This document shows positions 1 to 13,846 of a stretch of 64,000 nucleotides of DNA, one piece after another. The position numbers and the translations under genes are program-made. Under the pieces are notes generated by a model. The model saw only the letters and a list, made by a program, of their open reading frames with translations, ran no database searches and was not told the origin of the DNA. The DNA comes from Gymnogyps californianus (taxonomy: Eukaryota > Chordata > Aves > Accipitriformes > Cathartidae), in assembly GCF_018139145.2 (NCBI RefSeq), contig NC_059478.1, positions 21,049,001 to 21,113,000 of the forward strand, given 5' to 3'. Numbering within the stretch: the stretch's first letter is position 1; each line of letters opens with the position of its first letter.

Positions 1-3000
1 GAAGTCATAGGACTGAGCATTGCAAAAGGAAATATGAATCAAGCCCAACACATGAGAACCGGACAAAGTCATTGTCTTGTAAGTGCTTCCTTTCACATCA
101 AAGACGTCAAGGGTGACAGTCACGCCTTGCCACACATTGGCAAGTATAGATAACAATGATGTGCATGACAAGGAGTAATAACAGACATCCTATTTTACAC
201 TTCCTCAACAAATGGCTAAAAGTGTATTTATAGCTGGATTTCTTGGTCTGTGTTGCAAAACTTCAGCATGCTTTGAGATCATGTCAGTATTTGTCATGAG
301 ACACCACAATTGGTTCTGCCATAAAACAACTATCTTGCAGTAAGTTAGATAACGGAATTAAAACCTGCCATTACGATACAAATTCACCTTTGATAACTTA
401 TGCTAGAATAAATTCCTCAGTTTCTCATGGACAACCATAAATGTAATGCCTAACTTGCCTAATAAAACTGCAAGAGGAATAGAAAAGATGATGACATCTT
501 CATTAACTTTATGACAATAAGTTTTATTCCTGAAAATGGCTATGAAAAAGTGATGTCACCCAGTTAATTATACAACAAATTTAACACTGTGATAGAGTGA
601 CCTTTCCCTTGGAATTATTGTATAATATCTGGAGACACCGACATATTCTGGTATTTTTCTGAACAATGTGTTGTCCTCTGGGTTCTGCTTAGGTGTGAAG
701 TATAAAAACCCAAGTATATTTGTCAAATTTTTCTGGACCCAGTAGTCCTAGCTGTCAGCAGAAAACTTTCTTAGTCTTAATGGCAGAGCCAGCCAAACAT
801 GTTAGCCAAATATAGCCAACACATAGTAATAATAGAAAGTATGTAAAGAAAATTAATTTCCAGTACTGTTTCATCAGTATGTGTTTGCATAAAAAAAGGA
901 GAAAAGAAAGAAGGTCACTACAGTAAATATTCAGTATGTTGGATAATAAGTGGTTCAGGCAAAATTCGAAGAACTTCCTTCATGTTTTCCAAATGCAATT
1001 GATGCCAGTTATTTTTTTCTTATTCTTTGGAAATAATAATTAATGTAAAAAAGGCAGATTGCTAGGATCCTGACATTATTTGGCCATATTCTCAGATAAG
1101 TAAATGATCATATATTCAATGACAAAATTTCAAATTAATTCTTTTTGCTGCCTTCAAATTGCAACCAAAAATATATTGTACCAGCACATTTTATTGAAGC
1201 CTGTATTCCCCAACACCCATCAGATAAAATGGTTAATATACAGCCATGAATATGCTGTGATTCTGCAAAACAGAAGTATAGCAAAACTTTATTGTTAGTT
1301 ATTTTAAAGAATGAAAGTTCATGTTGATACGGTGTGAAGAATTATAATTAGACCCTTCAACTCCTTTCTAGGGTTGCTAGCTGAAAAATAAAAAGGAATG
1401 AAGGAAATTTCTTGATACTATCCACCTTCAAATTTTAACATGGACAATATTTTTCTTTTTTTTTTCGTCTTTGAAGTCTCTGAAAGAAATGTAGAAAGAG
1501 AGAAAAAGTACAGGTCATATAGTAATTATGAGGAAGTAGCAGAAGACGACTTGTAAGATTTTTGTGCCCATTCTGTTGTTCTTTGTTCAGGTTATATGAA
1601 CACAGTTGTGAAATGGCAGGATAAATTAAGGTCCTGGCACAGTGGACTAAAACCTCTGCGAGTAATTGTCCTGATGTGAGCAATCGCTTTGACTTTATTC
1701 AGTCAAATAATAAGCCTATTTTAAAATTCACTAAAGGAAATGGGAATCTTAGGCCTTCCACCATTAGGTTAAAAATAATTGTTGGTGTGAAAAGGAAAAA
1801 TTGTTTTCTGTATTACAAACATAAGACTTTTTTGGAAGCAAGAGTTTGTAGTACATTTCTTGTACTTCATAGTGTGCAGTGTCCTGAAAGTTTTAGTTCT
1901 CTGAGGTTATATGTCACCCAGGATGGGATCTCGTTATTATTACTTATTTTATCATGTAGGTCACCTACAGGTAATCCAGAGAGTAGAAGCTCACTTGTAG
2001 GTGTTGTAGATGTATATGACACAGCCACTGTTTTGAACAGTTCATCAACAGGATAAGACAGACAAAAGAAGGTGTTATTTCCATTTGATAGATGAAGAAC
2101 AGGGGCACTGAAAAGGCAAGTTGAAGCCAAAATTTCAACCATGATGCCAAACTGATATATTTCCTAATTTCCCGGTATCAAGTGCTGTAGGTAAAAATAT
2201 TTATGATATGGTGAGTGGCTCTCTTAAACCTGTTTTTCACTTGAAATTACAAGTCTTCTCTCAGGGAACATACCATTTTCCAAAGATAATTTTATAATGT
2301 GAGTTCAGGAAAATCTCTTTGAATTCTTTGTAAAGCAGAGGTCAAGAGTCAGCAGTTAGATGTGCCATCAATATTCAGGTTATTTTGCATATAGATGTAA
2401 CACTAATTTTTTAATTGTCATCCAGATCTGTCTTAAATGAAAACAATATATATATCTTTATTGTGTTCTGTGTTTCCAAAGATTAAAATCCTTTCCTGAA
2501 TGCTTAACTTTTTGAAGTTGCTAATTTGAATGGATCTGTCATTCCCAAGTCCAAAGATTTTGGGGATATTTACTTTATGTTGAATTTTTAAGGGAGATTA
2601 ATATTGTTTCATGTCCTGTGAGATGAATATTTACACAGCTGGCCTCCCTGTTACATCTAGCATGGGTGGTCACAGTATGAGAGTTCAAGTTTATCAGAAT
2701 TTCTGAATTTGTGAGGAAAGAGATTCCATCTGTCTACGAAACAGTTGTTTTTTAGGAGTGAAGCTCTCTAGCTAGAGATTCAAAATGATTGGGATAAAAA
2801 CCTGCCTTCCTTTACGTTAAGAAACTTGAACTGAATTTCCCAAAATGACTCAAGTTTTCTCAAGCCTAAGAAAAGTGTGTTGTGCAGCTGAGCTTGAAAA
2901 CACTGCTGTGGTGAGAAAAAAGCTTACATTTTGTTTTTAAATATCCTAGTTGGTAAGTTTTTCGTTTTCTTCTGGACATGTATCTCCCATTGCCTGTACA

Positions 3001-6000
3001 TTTTGTTCATTTCAGACGTTGGTCGCTGGTAACCACGTATAAGAAGAAATGCCTCCAACCCTAAAGGTTTAGGGAGCAGGTTTGTTGTTTTTTTGTTTGT
3101 TTGTTTTTTTAATTCATGAATAAGCCAGTCACTGCCCTGAAGTTTGAAGAAAGAGGTATTGACTAAAAGAATCTAAGTAGTGTCATGGTAGTGACTCTTT
3201 GTTCTTGTCTACTCTGACAATTAACCCTTGAATTGTTTGTCCTAGGAACCTGGTTATGAGATTTATTGTATTAATTATTGTGCATTTGGTTTTGATGGAG
3301 TTCTGGAACAGGCTACGTAATATAGTATGCAGTCAGTATACTTTGGTGTTGTGGGTTGGTTGTTGTTTGGGTTTTTTAATATTAAGAAGAGATTAATAAT
3401 ATCCACTGCCAAAGTTAAACTACTACACATATGACATAGTATAAGTCAATGTCAAGTTAAAGAATAACAGAAGCAGAATAAATATTACAATTCCATTTTT
3501 GTTTCCCTAGGCATTTTAGTGTACTCCTAATATCTATAATGCTAACATATTAATGGATGTAGTTAGATTTCTTTTTCTTTACATTTTCATCCCAAATTTA
3601 GAAGAAAGATAAGATAAATAGGATGGGGACAAGAAGTTTGTATCTTTAACTATACCTGCTGAACATGCTTGAGGCAATGAAAGTTAATGACAAAAATTTA
3701 AGAACTCTTTATCTTCTGACCAATACAGCAATAGGAAACATAATGTAAGTATACATACCAAATATGGCCATAATGAAACAGTGAAAGAAAAAGGTAGACA
3801 GAATATAATGCAAGCTTTCATATTCATCACAATAATTATTGGTCATTTCAGCATTAAACATTAACATGCCTCACCACTTATCAGATTGCTTTTAGAAGAT
3901 GTTTGGTTATTTTTGGCCTTATGTCTTTTTAAGAAGTATGTAATAAAATATATATGTACATTTCTCTTGCAGACTGTGAGTTGGCATTTTTGATGTAATG
4001 TGTATGTTAAACATATAATCTGTGTTTGCTTGAAAATATGTATGACCTTGAAGCTGTTCACCGGTTTGAATTAAAATCTTGGAGAATATTGGCTTTGTAA
4101 TTTTAAGTGTTAAACTTTAAAATTGTTCATGGTAGCAGTCACTGAAAGAACTCAAAGATCCTGGGACAGGCTTAGACAACACACTTGGGTCTCTCTTCCT
4201 CAGTAGAAGTATGTGCTTTAAAACCTACTGGCTGTGGATTTTCTCCTTCCTCCTGGTGGTCCAATGGGGGTTATAATGACATGAGAGTTTTAATCCCATG
4301 GTGAATTACTGTATAAAAGTACCCTAAAGGGTTGTTTATCTGTTACTCCTCAAACACAAAGCATGCAAAATTCACTCCACCTCTGTAAGGAAAATATAGT
4401 CGTCTTGCTTTTAAGATTCTTGCAGACAAAGTTACTGCCTTTGTGGCATCCTGTTTGAGAAAGCGGCATCAAAAGAAAAAGAAGCAGTTATTACAATACA
4501 CAGCACAACCTGGCATCAAAATCTGTAGCCATTAAGTATGTCAATTGTCTTCTTATAAGGGTACAGTGACGCCATTGACGTTACAGCTAAGTATAGAAAA
4601 GCTAGAATATAGAGAAACTTAAATGGCTTCCTAAAAAAATGAACCCGGAACTGTTTCTTCTTCTAAACTGTATCTGCTGCTGAGAAAAAGTAACTTCCTT
4701 CATATGTCAGACCAGTAGACAATAATTTCTGTTCACAGGAGTTTTAAAAGCCCTGTTTTTTCCTTGATTGTAAGCAAACTGATTGTAAGTTGATATTTTA
4801 TATTTTGTTTTTACGTCAAGTAAATAACATATTCTGACTTAGATAAGCAGAGTAAACTTGAGTTATCCCTCAGCTTCGAAGGCTTCATATTGACTGAAAA
4901 AACTTAGATTACAGAAATTTCATCATCATATTTTTCCCATTGTCAGTGGTCTTCCGATAAAGTGAAAACATGTCTTGCAGTGCCACATAGACTGGAACAG
5001 TATTTCCTCAAAATAATGTAAATGTTGTTGTTGTAACTGTTGTTTTCTGTTTTTATAGTATGTCATCAGAATGACAGCATGATATTTACCTAACAGACAC
5101 ATAAGTGACTATTCAGCAACAGCATATTATGGAACAGCTTGCAGATCCCAAAGCTGCTTTGTATGGAAAGTTCTTGCCCTTTTGTATTGTTTGTTTTGGA
5201 TAGAGTTCTTTGCTTTCACCCAAGGATGGGATAAATCTTCCGCTTTTGTTCATTGTGATTAAGAGATGCTCATGCTCACGCAAGACATAATTAATGATTT
5301 AGGTTTGCATGAAATATAAGCAGAAAGGGGCGCTTGGAAAATAACTTCCTCTTCCCCTGCGGCATTCCAGGATGACATCAGGTAAAGTAGCAATATAGCT
5401 GTACCACATTCCCTTAGTAGGATTTAAAGCCTCTGCCCTCCACTTTCTTGTCTAGTGCCCCTTTGAGCTCAAAACAAGCAAACAAAACCCCCTAGACAGT
5501 TAACAGGAATAGCCTCTGAGTCAGTAGGCCTGCTAAGCTTCTACTTTACTGCAGCTTTGAAACAGAAAAAGACAAGAAGGTGCTCCATGAAAGACTATAT
5601 TCTTTCAGCCACTCTAGTCAGAGAATAAAAGAAACCTGCTTTTAGTCTAATACAGACTGAAGAAAAGAAAGAGACAATGTCACTGTTAGAATTCTCTCAC
5701 TAATTGCCCAGAAAGTAAGAAAAAACCCAAGACAGTCACAGTTAAGGAAAAAAAATCTCAGGAAGCTAATGAGGAGATAGAGAAATATTTTATAATCATG
5801 CTCGCTGAAGAAATCTGGCCCTCTGACATCTCCCAGTGTCTCCTGCATTATAAGGGAGAGTTGAGGGACAGCTTCATAGAAGGAAAACTGTTCTGTAATT
5901 GTATTTATTGAAAAAATAAATACATTTCTGCACAGCAGAGGATGTTAGACAGGACGACATTTATCATACCATGATATTTTGTCTTTTCTACTTTAATTTT

Positions 6001-7612
6001 AGTTCCCTCCTTACATTTGGAGGGGAAAATTCCACCAATATTACAATATATTACAACTTCCACCATTCTTGCAATGGCACTTGCTGAATGCACTGGAAGA
6101 GAATTTCTGAATAAATGAGAACGCCTAAATGAGTTATATCAACATTTTGCTTTGGGGAAACGAATATAATAAGAGCAATAAAATAACCTCAGATACACTT
6201 TGGGAGGCTTATATCAGCTGTATTCAGTTTTTATACAGCAGTGAAAAACAATCTTCTGTCCAACAACTTCCCCTATTGTCAGTCTGCAGTGATGACAGCT
6301 ACTGCCAGCTGAAATCCTTTCTCTTCTTAGCGTCCCGATCTGGGTGTAGTTCCACTCCAGTCAGTTTACGTAGGCTTCTGGATTTATGTAAAGAAAAAGA
6401 AGAAAGAAAAACAGACAAGAATTTCATCAATCTCAATCTCAAGATTCCCCTTGAAGATAATGGAGGTCATACAGAATATCAGGCAAGGACTGGAAGGGGC
6501 AAGTTTTATATAGTTAGCATGAGCAAAGAGCTCTCCAGGCTTGCATCATGATGGACCGTATCATTACCTAATCAAGGAGTCAATATTTGTTTATTTAAAA
6601 TATCAAACACCTCTAAGGTTTGATCAAAATTCTTGCTTATGTTACAGCCCTTTGATCTTGCTTCTCTAAGGAAATACTGTCTTCCACATTCAACATTTTA
6701 ACTAATTGCACATAGTCTTTCTACTTTAACACCAATAAACATATCTTCAGAGCTACAAACTGATTTCTCAGCAGTTGCATAACAGATTACCACACTAATG
6801 CAGAGAAAAGTAAGTGGATATAAAAATCTACAGGTTAGCCTGGTAACTCCAGTTAGTACTTTGTGGCATCCTTAAAATACAGTCTGTACAGAGATGGGAA
6901 AAACAGGGGAAAATTGATCAGTAGGCCAGAAAAGATCGTTTGCCATTTCTTGCCTTTCTTTAATTCCAGCATAGTATAAATGGGTGAATTTTATTTTATT
7001 ATAAAATCCCTGCTTCTGCCATAGTGGTTATTTAGGTTTAATATCTGAGCCTTACTGTTTGATGAAGCCGAAGTGAACAAATTGTTTACTGCTGTTTATT
7101 CTGAATGCCTTGAAACCTTTTTAAACAATTTTTAATGAGAAACATGAAGTCTGATTTATGCAATTTATCACTGATTTCGGTGATCACAGCATTGGGCCAC
7201 AGTGCACGTGACCATGGGCGTTACATGCATACAAGCACATATCTGGTAGTGACAAATGTGATGAAATAGAAAGCAATGTGATAAATTGTGCAACCATGTG
7301 ATATGCTAATTTATTACGCACCTTTGACTGCTTCACCTGCCCTCTGCCCATTAATCCTTCTCTCCCAGGGCTTCCTCTGACACTTCAAGCCTTGGAGCAG
7401 ATTCACACAGCTGCCATTACAATAAAAAAATTAAACTTCTTTTAGAGTGCTTCTTTCCTCTTTCACTGGAGGTAGGATTTCATCTCAAGTTACACCCACC
7501 CAGTGTAGGGAAGGGAAGAATCGTCCAGTGACAGCTTGCTTAGATGTAAAAATGTCATGTCTCTAAATGTGGGTAACACATGAGTCCACAAGGTTATAAA
7601 CCGAAGTTTCAA
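1..7612. other. Unique AT-rich non-coding DNA
   Basis: No gene, RNA gene or recognisable mobile element is visible. The longest ATG-started open frame (6129-6551, plus, 140 codons) has no recognisable domain, and one open frame of about this length is expected by chance in 64 kb of such AT-rich DNA. The other frames here (1676-2056 and shorter) are of the same kind. A short TTTG-rich simple repeat lies near 3081-3112. Confidence 0.6.
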
Positions 7613-7628
7613 CCACCAGGAGGGGACA
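7613..7628 (+). promoter_or_regulatory. Weak CTCF-like motif
   Basis: The bases CCACCAGGAGGGGACA match the 5' half of the vertebrate CTCF consensus (CCACCAG) but depart from the usual GGCGC in the 3' half. It is listed because a better match lies 36 bp downstream on the same strand. On its own it would be a weak call. Confidence 0.2.
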
Positions 7629-7663
7629 GTTCCCAGCTTCCTAATGTATCCAGGAACATTCTT

Positions 7664-7679
7664 CTAACAGATGGCGCTA
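7664..7679 (+). promoter_or_regulatory. CTCF-like motif (AGATGGCGCTA core)
   Basis: The 3' part, AGATGGCGCTA, is an exact match to a common strong form of the CTCF core, while the 5' part (CTAAC) has two departures from the CCASY consensus. Together with the weaker site at 7613-7628 it makes a same-strand pair. CTCF sites in this orientation act as insulators or loop anchors in vertebrates, but occupancy cannot be judged from sequence. Confidence 0.35.
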
Positions 7680-10600
7680 CTGAGACATATGCTTTTCAAT
7701 CGTAACGTACTTATGGACAAAAAATATTTTTAAAAAGGACTAAAAGGACTACTAGAATGGTCAGCATTTTACAGACAGGAAAATTCAAACTATAATGTCA
7801 ATCAATATATTTTGAAAATCCTTCCAGTTAATGTTTTGAAGGTTTTCTGTAACACACCACAATATTGTGCATTCCATAGCTGTTACGTGTAAGATTTTGT
7901 TGGCAATTAAAGAATGACCTTTGTAATGGATTTTTTATTTTGTAGTGGGGCAACTATATTGAACTTGGATATGTGTTCATATCACAGAAATCTATATGTG
8001 TTTCTCCATAGGAAATATGTAGTTTATGTTAATAAATGAGTGTAAATTACCAGAATAAACATTATGGTAATTAAGAGATCGTGACAATTCATGTGCTTGT
8101 ATAGAAGTAAATAGACATTTGCCAGTGATTTTGCTTAGAATGTATGAACAGATTAAGATAGGGAACAAACCTTTCTCTGAAATTGCAAACTCTTTTTGGT
8201 GTAATTCACTGTATTTACTGCTTTCTCATATTGCCTTTCTGACTCCCATTTTCAAAGGTAACAAGATCAGACTAGCTGTGCATGACATTTTCAAAACTTT
8301 TTTCCACCAACAAACCCTGTTTTAGTGTGGACATTATTCTGTCATTATTATGTTTTTAAAAACTATATGAAGTGGGTTTGAGGAGTTTCTAAAAATCCTT
8401 GCATATTCTGTCCATCTGAAGTTTGCTCTATTTTAAATCATTATACTCCAAAAGACTTCGTGGCTAGAGAGAGAAAAAAAGCAGAAATTTTTAATAAATT
8501 ATAAGGAACATACACTTTACATGGTAATACATTTATTTGTATGGATAAAAGTGTATAAAAGCTTTTTGCAATGTACTTAGCACCAACCCAATAAAAAATA
8601 ATTCTTCCTTACTCTAACTGTGAACATTCTTCCAAAATTAAATTTTGAGCTACTGGGTGGACAATAATCTTTCTAGAAAATGTGATGACTTTTAAGAACA
8701 ATAAGTCTATGTATTTTCCATTCTCATGTCCATGCCTTTAGCTGTATCCCCAGAAACAGATACTGTCTAAAAATGGGCCAAGTTAAAAATACTGATAGAT
8801 ACTTATTTTTTGCTTTGGCTAACTTTTCATGATTTTAATTGTTAAATACTAATTTATCGTAACATAATGTTTTGTATGTAGCACATGCATACACATAGAC
8901 TACAGGGGATGTCTACAGAGCAAGAGTTACTTCTGACTCTTTCTATAGAAATTCCATATGTTTAAAAAAAAAAGAATCAAATTTTGTGGCTTTCCTTCCA
9001 ATATCAAGGACTCTTTGTTGCACTCCACGGCCAATCCCACATAAATAAGAAAAAAATAGCACCTGCAGCTGAACTGAGCTTCCAGATGAATAGCTCAGCC
9101 AGCTGCAAATTCATGACTTCATCTGGTTACCAGGGTCTTGTGTATGACTCCGGTTCTTGCCTGTAGAATGTTTTTTAATCCTTTAAACCATTAAAAAACC
9201 AAAATAACCACCAGTATATCAGCACTGGATGGAAACCTTTTTTATTATGTAAAATAGTTTTGTAGTATGTCTTAAATAAAAAGAAAATTCCCTTTGACAT
9301 GAATAGGTTGCTTGCAGACCTGATGTAAAAAGAATTTGGAGGAATAACAGTATTAAGCATGCCATGCACAGACGGGATTGCAATGGATGAATTCTGATGT
9401 GTCCTGAAGTTTGTCTGGTAAATAATTAAAAAGAAAAGATATAGTAACAATAAGCTGAAAAATCAGGAAGTTATGATCTCTAGCTCCATGAACCCGACTG
9501 TATAGTGACCTTCACGATTCTAACTGAAATCAAAATGTCATCTTGGTTTGTTTTATCCACGTGCAGAGACTTTTGTAGTAATAACGTAAACACACTTGTG
9601 TACTTTCTAAATAAAGAAATGTGTGAAGAATATAATTAGTTGACTTTGACCAAGAAACTCAGAGTTGAGGCCACCAGTAAATGCTTAAGTCATGACTCTG
9701 TTTGTTACACTCTTGTTTAAACAGGACACAGCGATGAAGCTTATGGGCTGCAGGATAGGACCCATAGGCTAAGGTTGCATGTCTTTTTGAGTCCACCAGT
9801 CAGAAAAGCATGTACATTGTGAGTGAACTAGAAAAAGATTTCTCAGGATTTAATTATGTGGGTTTAAAATTCATGGCTTTTGTGTTATTTCAAATGGATC
9901 AGTTATTAGTTTTCAATCTGAGAGAAATAGAGGATAAAGTACAATCCACAATATATTGAAAAAAATGGACTTCCTCAGCTTGCCATTATGCAGAATCAAT
10001 TATCAGCAGAAACTGTGCACAACTGAAGTCAAGAGCATTCACAATCCAGAGTGGTGTTTTGGAGTTTCTCTGTAGTATTTTGTGGTGTTCAGACACACTT
10101 ACCCCACTCTAGTCTATTACATTAAAGACAGAGAAAGAGGGTGTACCATATGGTATCCCAAAGGATATATAACTCCAGAATCTAAATAATTATTTAAAAG
10201 CTTTTAGTTTAGTATAAGCTACCCAATTAATTTATGATATCTGTACGCGGAGTTCTGAATAAGTACTTTGCAGTGCTGTAAACTTTGGCAATAAGTTTAA
10301 TATCATTTGGGGTATCATGAAACACTATAATCAAGATTATTTTAGGAGAGCTGGAAAATGAGAATGTTGGAATTGTAAAATCAAAAGAAGGTCAGTTATA
10401 ATTTCAATTTCTTAAGCTTTGAGTTAGGCTTACAACTCCCGTTATTCTTAGCAGATCTATGAAGTTGAATCCAGTCTCATCTCATTTACTGTGCACAGTA
10501 CTGGAAAAATGCTCTGATACCCTTGCTTCTTTAGTCTCTACTTTATTATTTTTATTTTAATCCTGTAAAAGTAGAAAGAAATCAAGCCGAGACAGTAAGC

Positions 10601-13600
10601 TTAACAATGTTGATATTGCAGATCCATTTGCTCTCCCAAGCAATTCAGGAAGAGTGCTGTAAAAATGCAAGTTATGTTTAGTAAAGATTAATGCAAAGTT
10701 ATGTATCCTTGTGCTGAAATATTAAATACAGCAAAACTGAAGGGCACAACATCTAGTGAGTGGACTCTGAATTGCATGTTAAGTTAATGATAGTTTGTGT
10801 CTCAAATGCACTTTGCAGTATAAAACAGCAATGATAGTGCATTAACTTTGAAGGCAGTAAGATGAAGGTTCTGAAACAGTGTGAAATGTTTAATTGCACA
10901 TGTATCAAAAGAAAATTTAACCATGAAGTCATGGGCTCCGAAGAAATGATTGACAGTTTGAACTATTACTTCGCAAAATCCTTGTCAAAGGATTATACCC
11001 ATACATGCTTATAGGCAAGAAACAGACGTTAAGCTCTGCTTAAAATGAAGAAACACCTGTGAAAAAAGCACAGGTTTTATTATTGAAAACAGAAGCCATT
11101 TGGGTTTTTTTGCCTTTCTTCTTAGATTCGTCTCTCTAAAGGGAAAAAAAAAAATCTTTTGTGTAAGGATGCAGATAAAATTTTAGTTGAAATAACTTGA
11201 AAACTGACGTAGGCACATCCATCAAAGGAATTTATACTGTATGACACAATAAAAATAAACAAAATATCAATTTGTAAAGGTAACAGCCTGTTCTTTATAA
11301 CAGAGTCAAATTTTCAAATAGGCCTGACTTCAGCCTCAAAAATTGTTGGTACTGCTTTTGTATACAGGCTGACTTTGTATGCAACTTAGGGGTATGAATT
11401 GTTTTTGAAAACTTATATATGGAAAAAGTAGCATACGTAGATATTACAAAATAGTTTTAAACAATTCTGTTACCTTTTAGTACATCTCAGCTTTCTAAGA
11501 GGCTTAGAGCCACAGATAAACATTCCCCGTGTGAGAAGTGAAGATCTTGGGTAAGATAAAGTTACTGAAAGACAAATGAGCCCCTGTCTGTGCTGCAACT
11601 GCTTCATTGTAATCTGTTCAGACCAACTCAAGTTTTGAATTGCCTTATTGACAGAAATAATCAACTTTTAAAGTTGAATGTTGGCATTCAGTGGTGAGGC
11701 AAGTGGATGATGAAGAAGCAATAGTTTGTGAAATTCAAAAAATCAGTAATGCCTCCCAATGACATGCAGAATTCCATTGCTCTGAAGAGCCTACATTTAA
11801 AACTTTTTAAAACAGGTTTTTCATAGTGGAAGAGTCCAACTCTCAATTTAGAAACTTTTATATCATTGATACATATTTAATTAGGGATTAGGATGCCGTA
11901 ACAGAAAGAAGTGGGAAACAATCTAAAGTCTATTTCCAGAATGTACGAGTTGTGAGAACTGCAGAATTAAGTGAAATATTTACTTCTATTTTTAATCTTC
12001 GCATGATACACAAACTATTTCTGAAGTTGAAAACTTATCCTTATGGCAAATGAATGTAGGAACCTCCATGTTGAAACTACAAGTTATTAAGAAATGAATG
12101 AAATTCTATAAGAATGCAGGATGGAGTCTGCAGGATGGAGTCCTGTTACTTTTGCTATCATAGACTGTCATGTGCCAGATATGTACATCTTCCTAAATTA
12201 TCTTAATGATACACTCAGTGTATATGTGACAAATGTAAAGAATGACTAGATGATTGGTATTTTAGCAAAAACCTCTGAATTCAGGAGATATTGAGAAAAA
12301 AGCTCTGAAATTGAGGTAACCATTTCTTTGCTTTCCTGTATGAAAAGGAAAATTGGTAATCGGGTTCTGAAAAAAACAACACAGCCTGTCGCCCACCTTA
12401 AAGACTGTTGGCATTTAAGAGTCCTCTGGAATGAATATTCTGTTCTATAAGAAATGTATTTTATCTACGGTACTCCATTTTCTTCTCATGCTTGTTTTAA
12501 GCCTCTATCTTGCTGATATTGAGTACTCTGTATTTGTGTTGGCTGGTGTTGAATGAATGGTACCTCTCAATTCCCAGTCACTCTTTGCACAATGTATATT
12601 TTATAGTCACATCTCAGTGTTGCATATGACAACAGGAAAATTCAAAATATTCTTTTCTTGTGCATCTGCTCAGAAATTGGAGCAGACACATGAAGCAGTG
12701 GTAGCTCTTGCTAATAGTCCAGCTGTAGCATAGATACAGTGAGTCTCCAAGTAATGTCTGGCTACCTAATTAACCTCCCTTCAGCATCCAAATTTGAAGC
12801 AAAAAGTAAAATTAACAGATGATTTAGGTCAGGTATGCCCTATTAGTTTCTCAGCATAGGTCAGGTACGACTGGCTAATTGTGACAAATGCACTTTAATT
12901 GCTGTCAATCTGGTTAGATAGCTTTGTAATAAATCAACTTTTTTATTAGACTTCCATGCTTTAATACCAGCTATTCTAACATCAGCTCCCATCATTGGCC
13001 CTTGCTGTAATCCAGCATTTCTGTTTCTGGCTGACTTTAGGTTTTAAAGAAGAAGCACAGTGGTAGTAAGGAATTCTACTGGTAACAATCATGGTATCAT
13101 TGGAGCAAATTATATTTCTGGTCAATATGTGCTGTAAAGTAAAGCCTTACAACTCCTTCCTGTTTTTGCAGGCAGGCCCCTGTTTCAGATAGAAGGGGTA
13201 GCTGCTGATTTAAGATGCAAACTATACTAGAGATGCTTCAAACCAGGTAGACATGGGAGTGCTGGTTTTTCACTCCACGCTGCTACTGGAAAGGCAAAGG
13301 AATAGCTGCAAGTAGCAATGGAGCTGATGGGAGAAGTTGGCTGTAGGGATGCAAGAACTGCCCAACATTGCAAATAGCACCCCTAATAACTTCACCCAAA
13401 ACCTGTCAGGGAATGGAAATATATAATTAAGAGGTGGGTAAAGAGGGAAGGGATTAAACAGGCACATGTGGTAATAGATTTGATCTGATAAGGGAGACCA
13501 ATAGCCGCAACAGAAATCAAGGAATTGGTATGGGCTGAGAGACTGTTGTGGCCAGTAAGTCTTGTTTCTTAAGTGTTACAGCTGTTTACTGTTAGCTTTC

Positions 13601-13813
13601 ACACTATGTTTGGCATTTGTTATGATTTTCCTTTAAGCAGGAGCCTCATCCTGTCTTCATAGTTACAAACAAGGATAGAAATTAGGTAATTAGATTTTAA
13701 ATGCAGTCCCTTTTTGAAAGGAACCTAGATGTGTCACTTTCTCAGCTAAAGGTGCTGTCAGGCTCTCCCACTGCACGCACAAGCAGGTACAGCTAATGTA
13801 ACAGCAGTGTATT
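7680..13813. other. Unique AT-rich non-coding DNA
   Basis: Nothing coding or mobile is recognised. A 13-bp direct repeat (GCAGGATGGAGTC) occurs twice, 14 bp apart, near 12116-12142. The remaining open frames are all under 95 codons and look like chance. Confidence 0.6.
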
Positions 13814-13846
13814 TATATATATACACATATATATATATATATATAT
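13814..13846. repeat. (AT)n microsatellite
   Basis: An alternating A/T tract interrupted by ACAC around 13823-13826. It is a simple dinucleotide repeat and probably length-polymorphic. Confidence 0.9.

Noticed and set aside
1676..2056. 126-codon plus-strand frame with opposing minus-strand frames
   Set aside because: Chance-length frames overlapping on both strands with no domain or splice support.
6129..6551. 140-codon plus-strand open frame
   Set aside because: No recognisable domain, no codon-use contrast, and about one frame of this length is expected by chance in 64 kb of such AT-rich DNA.
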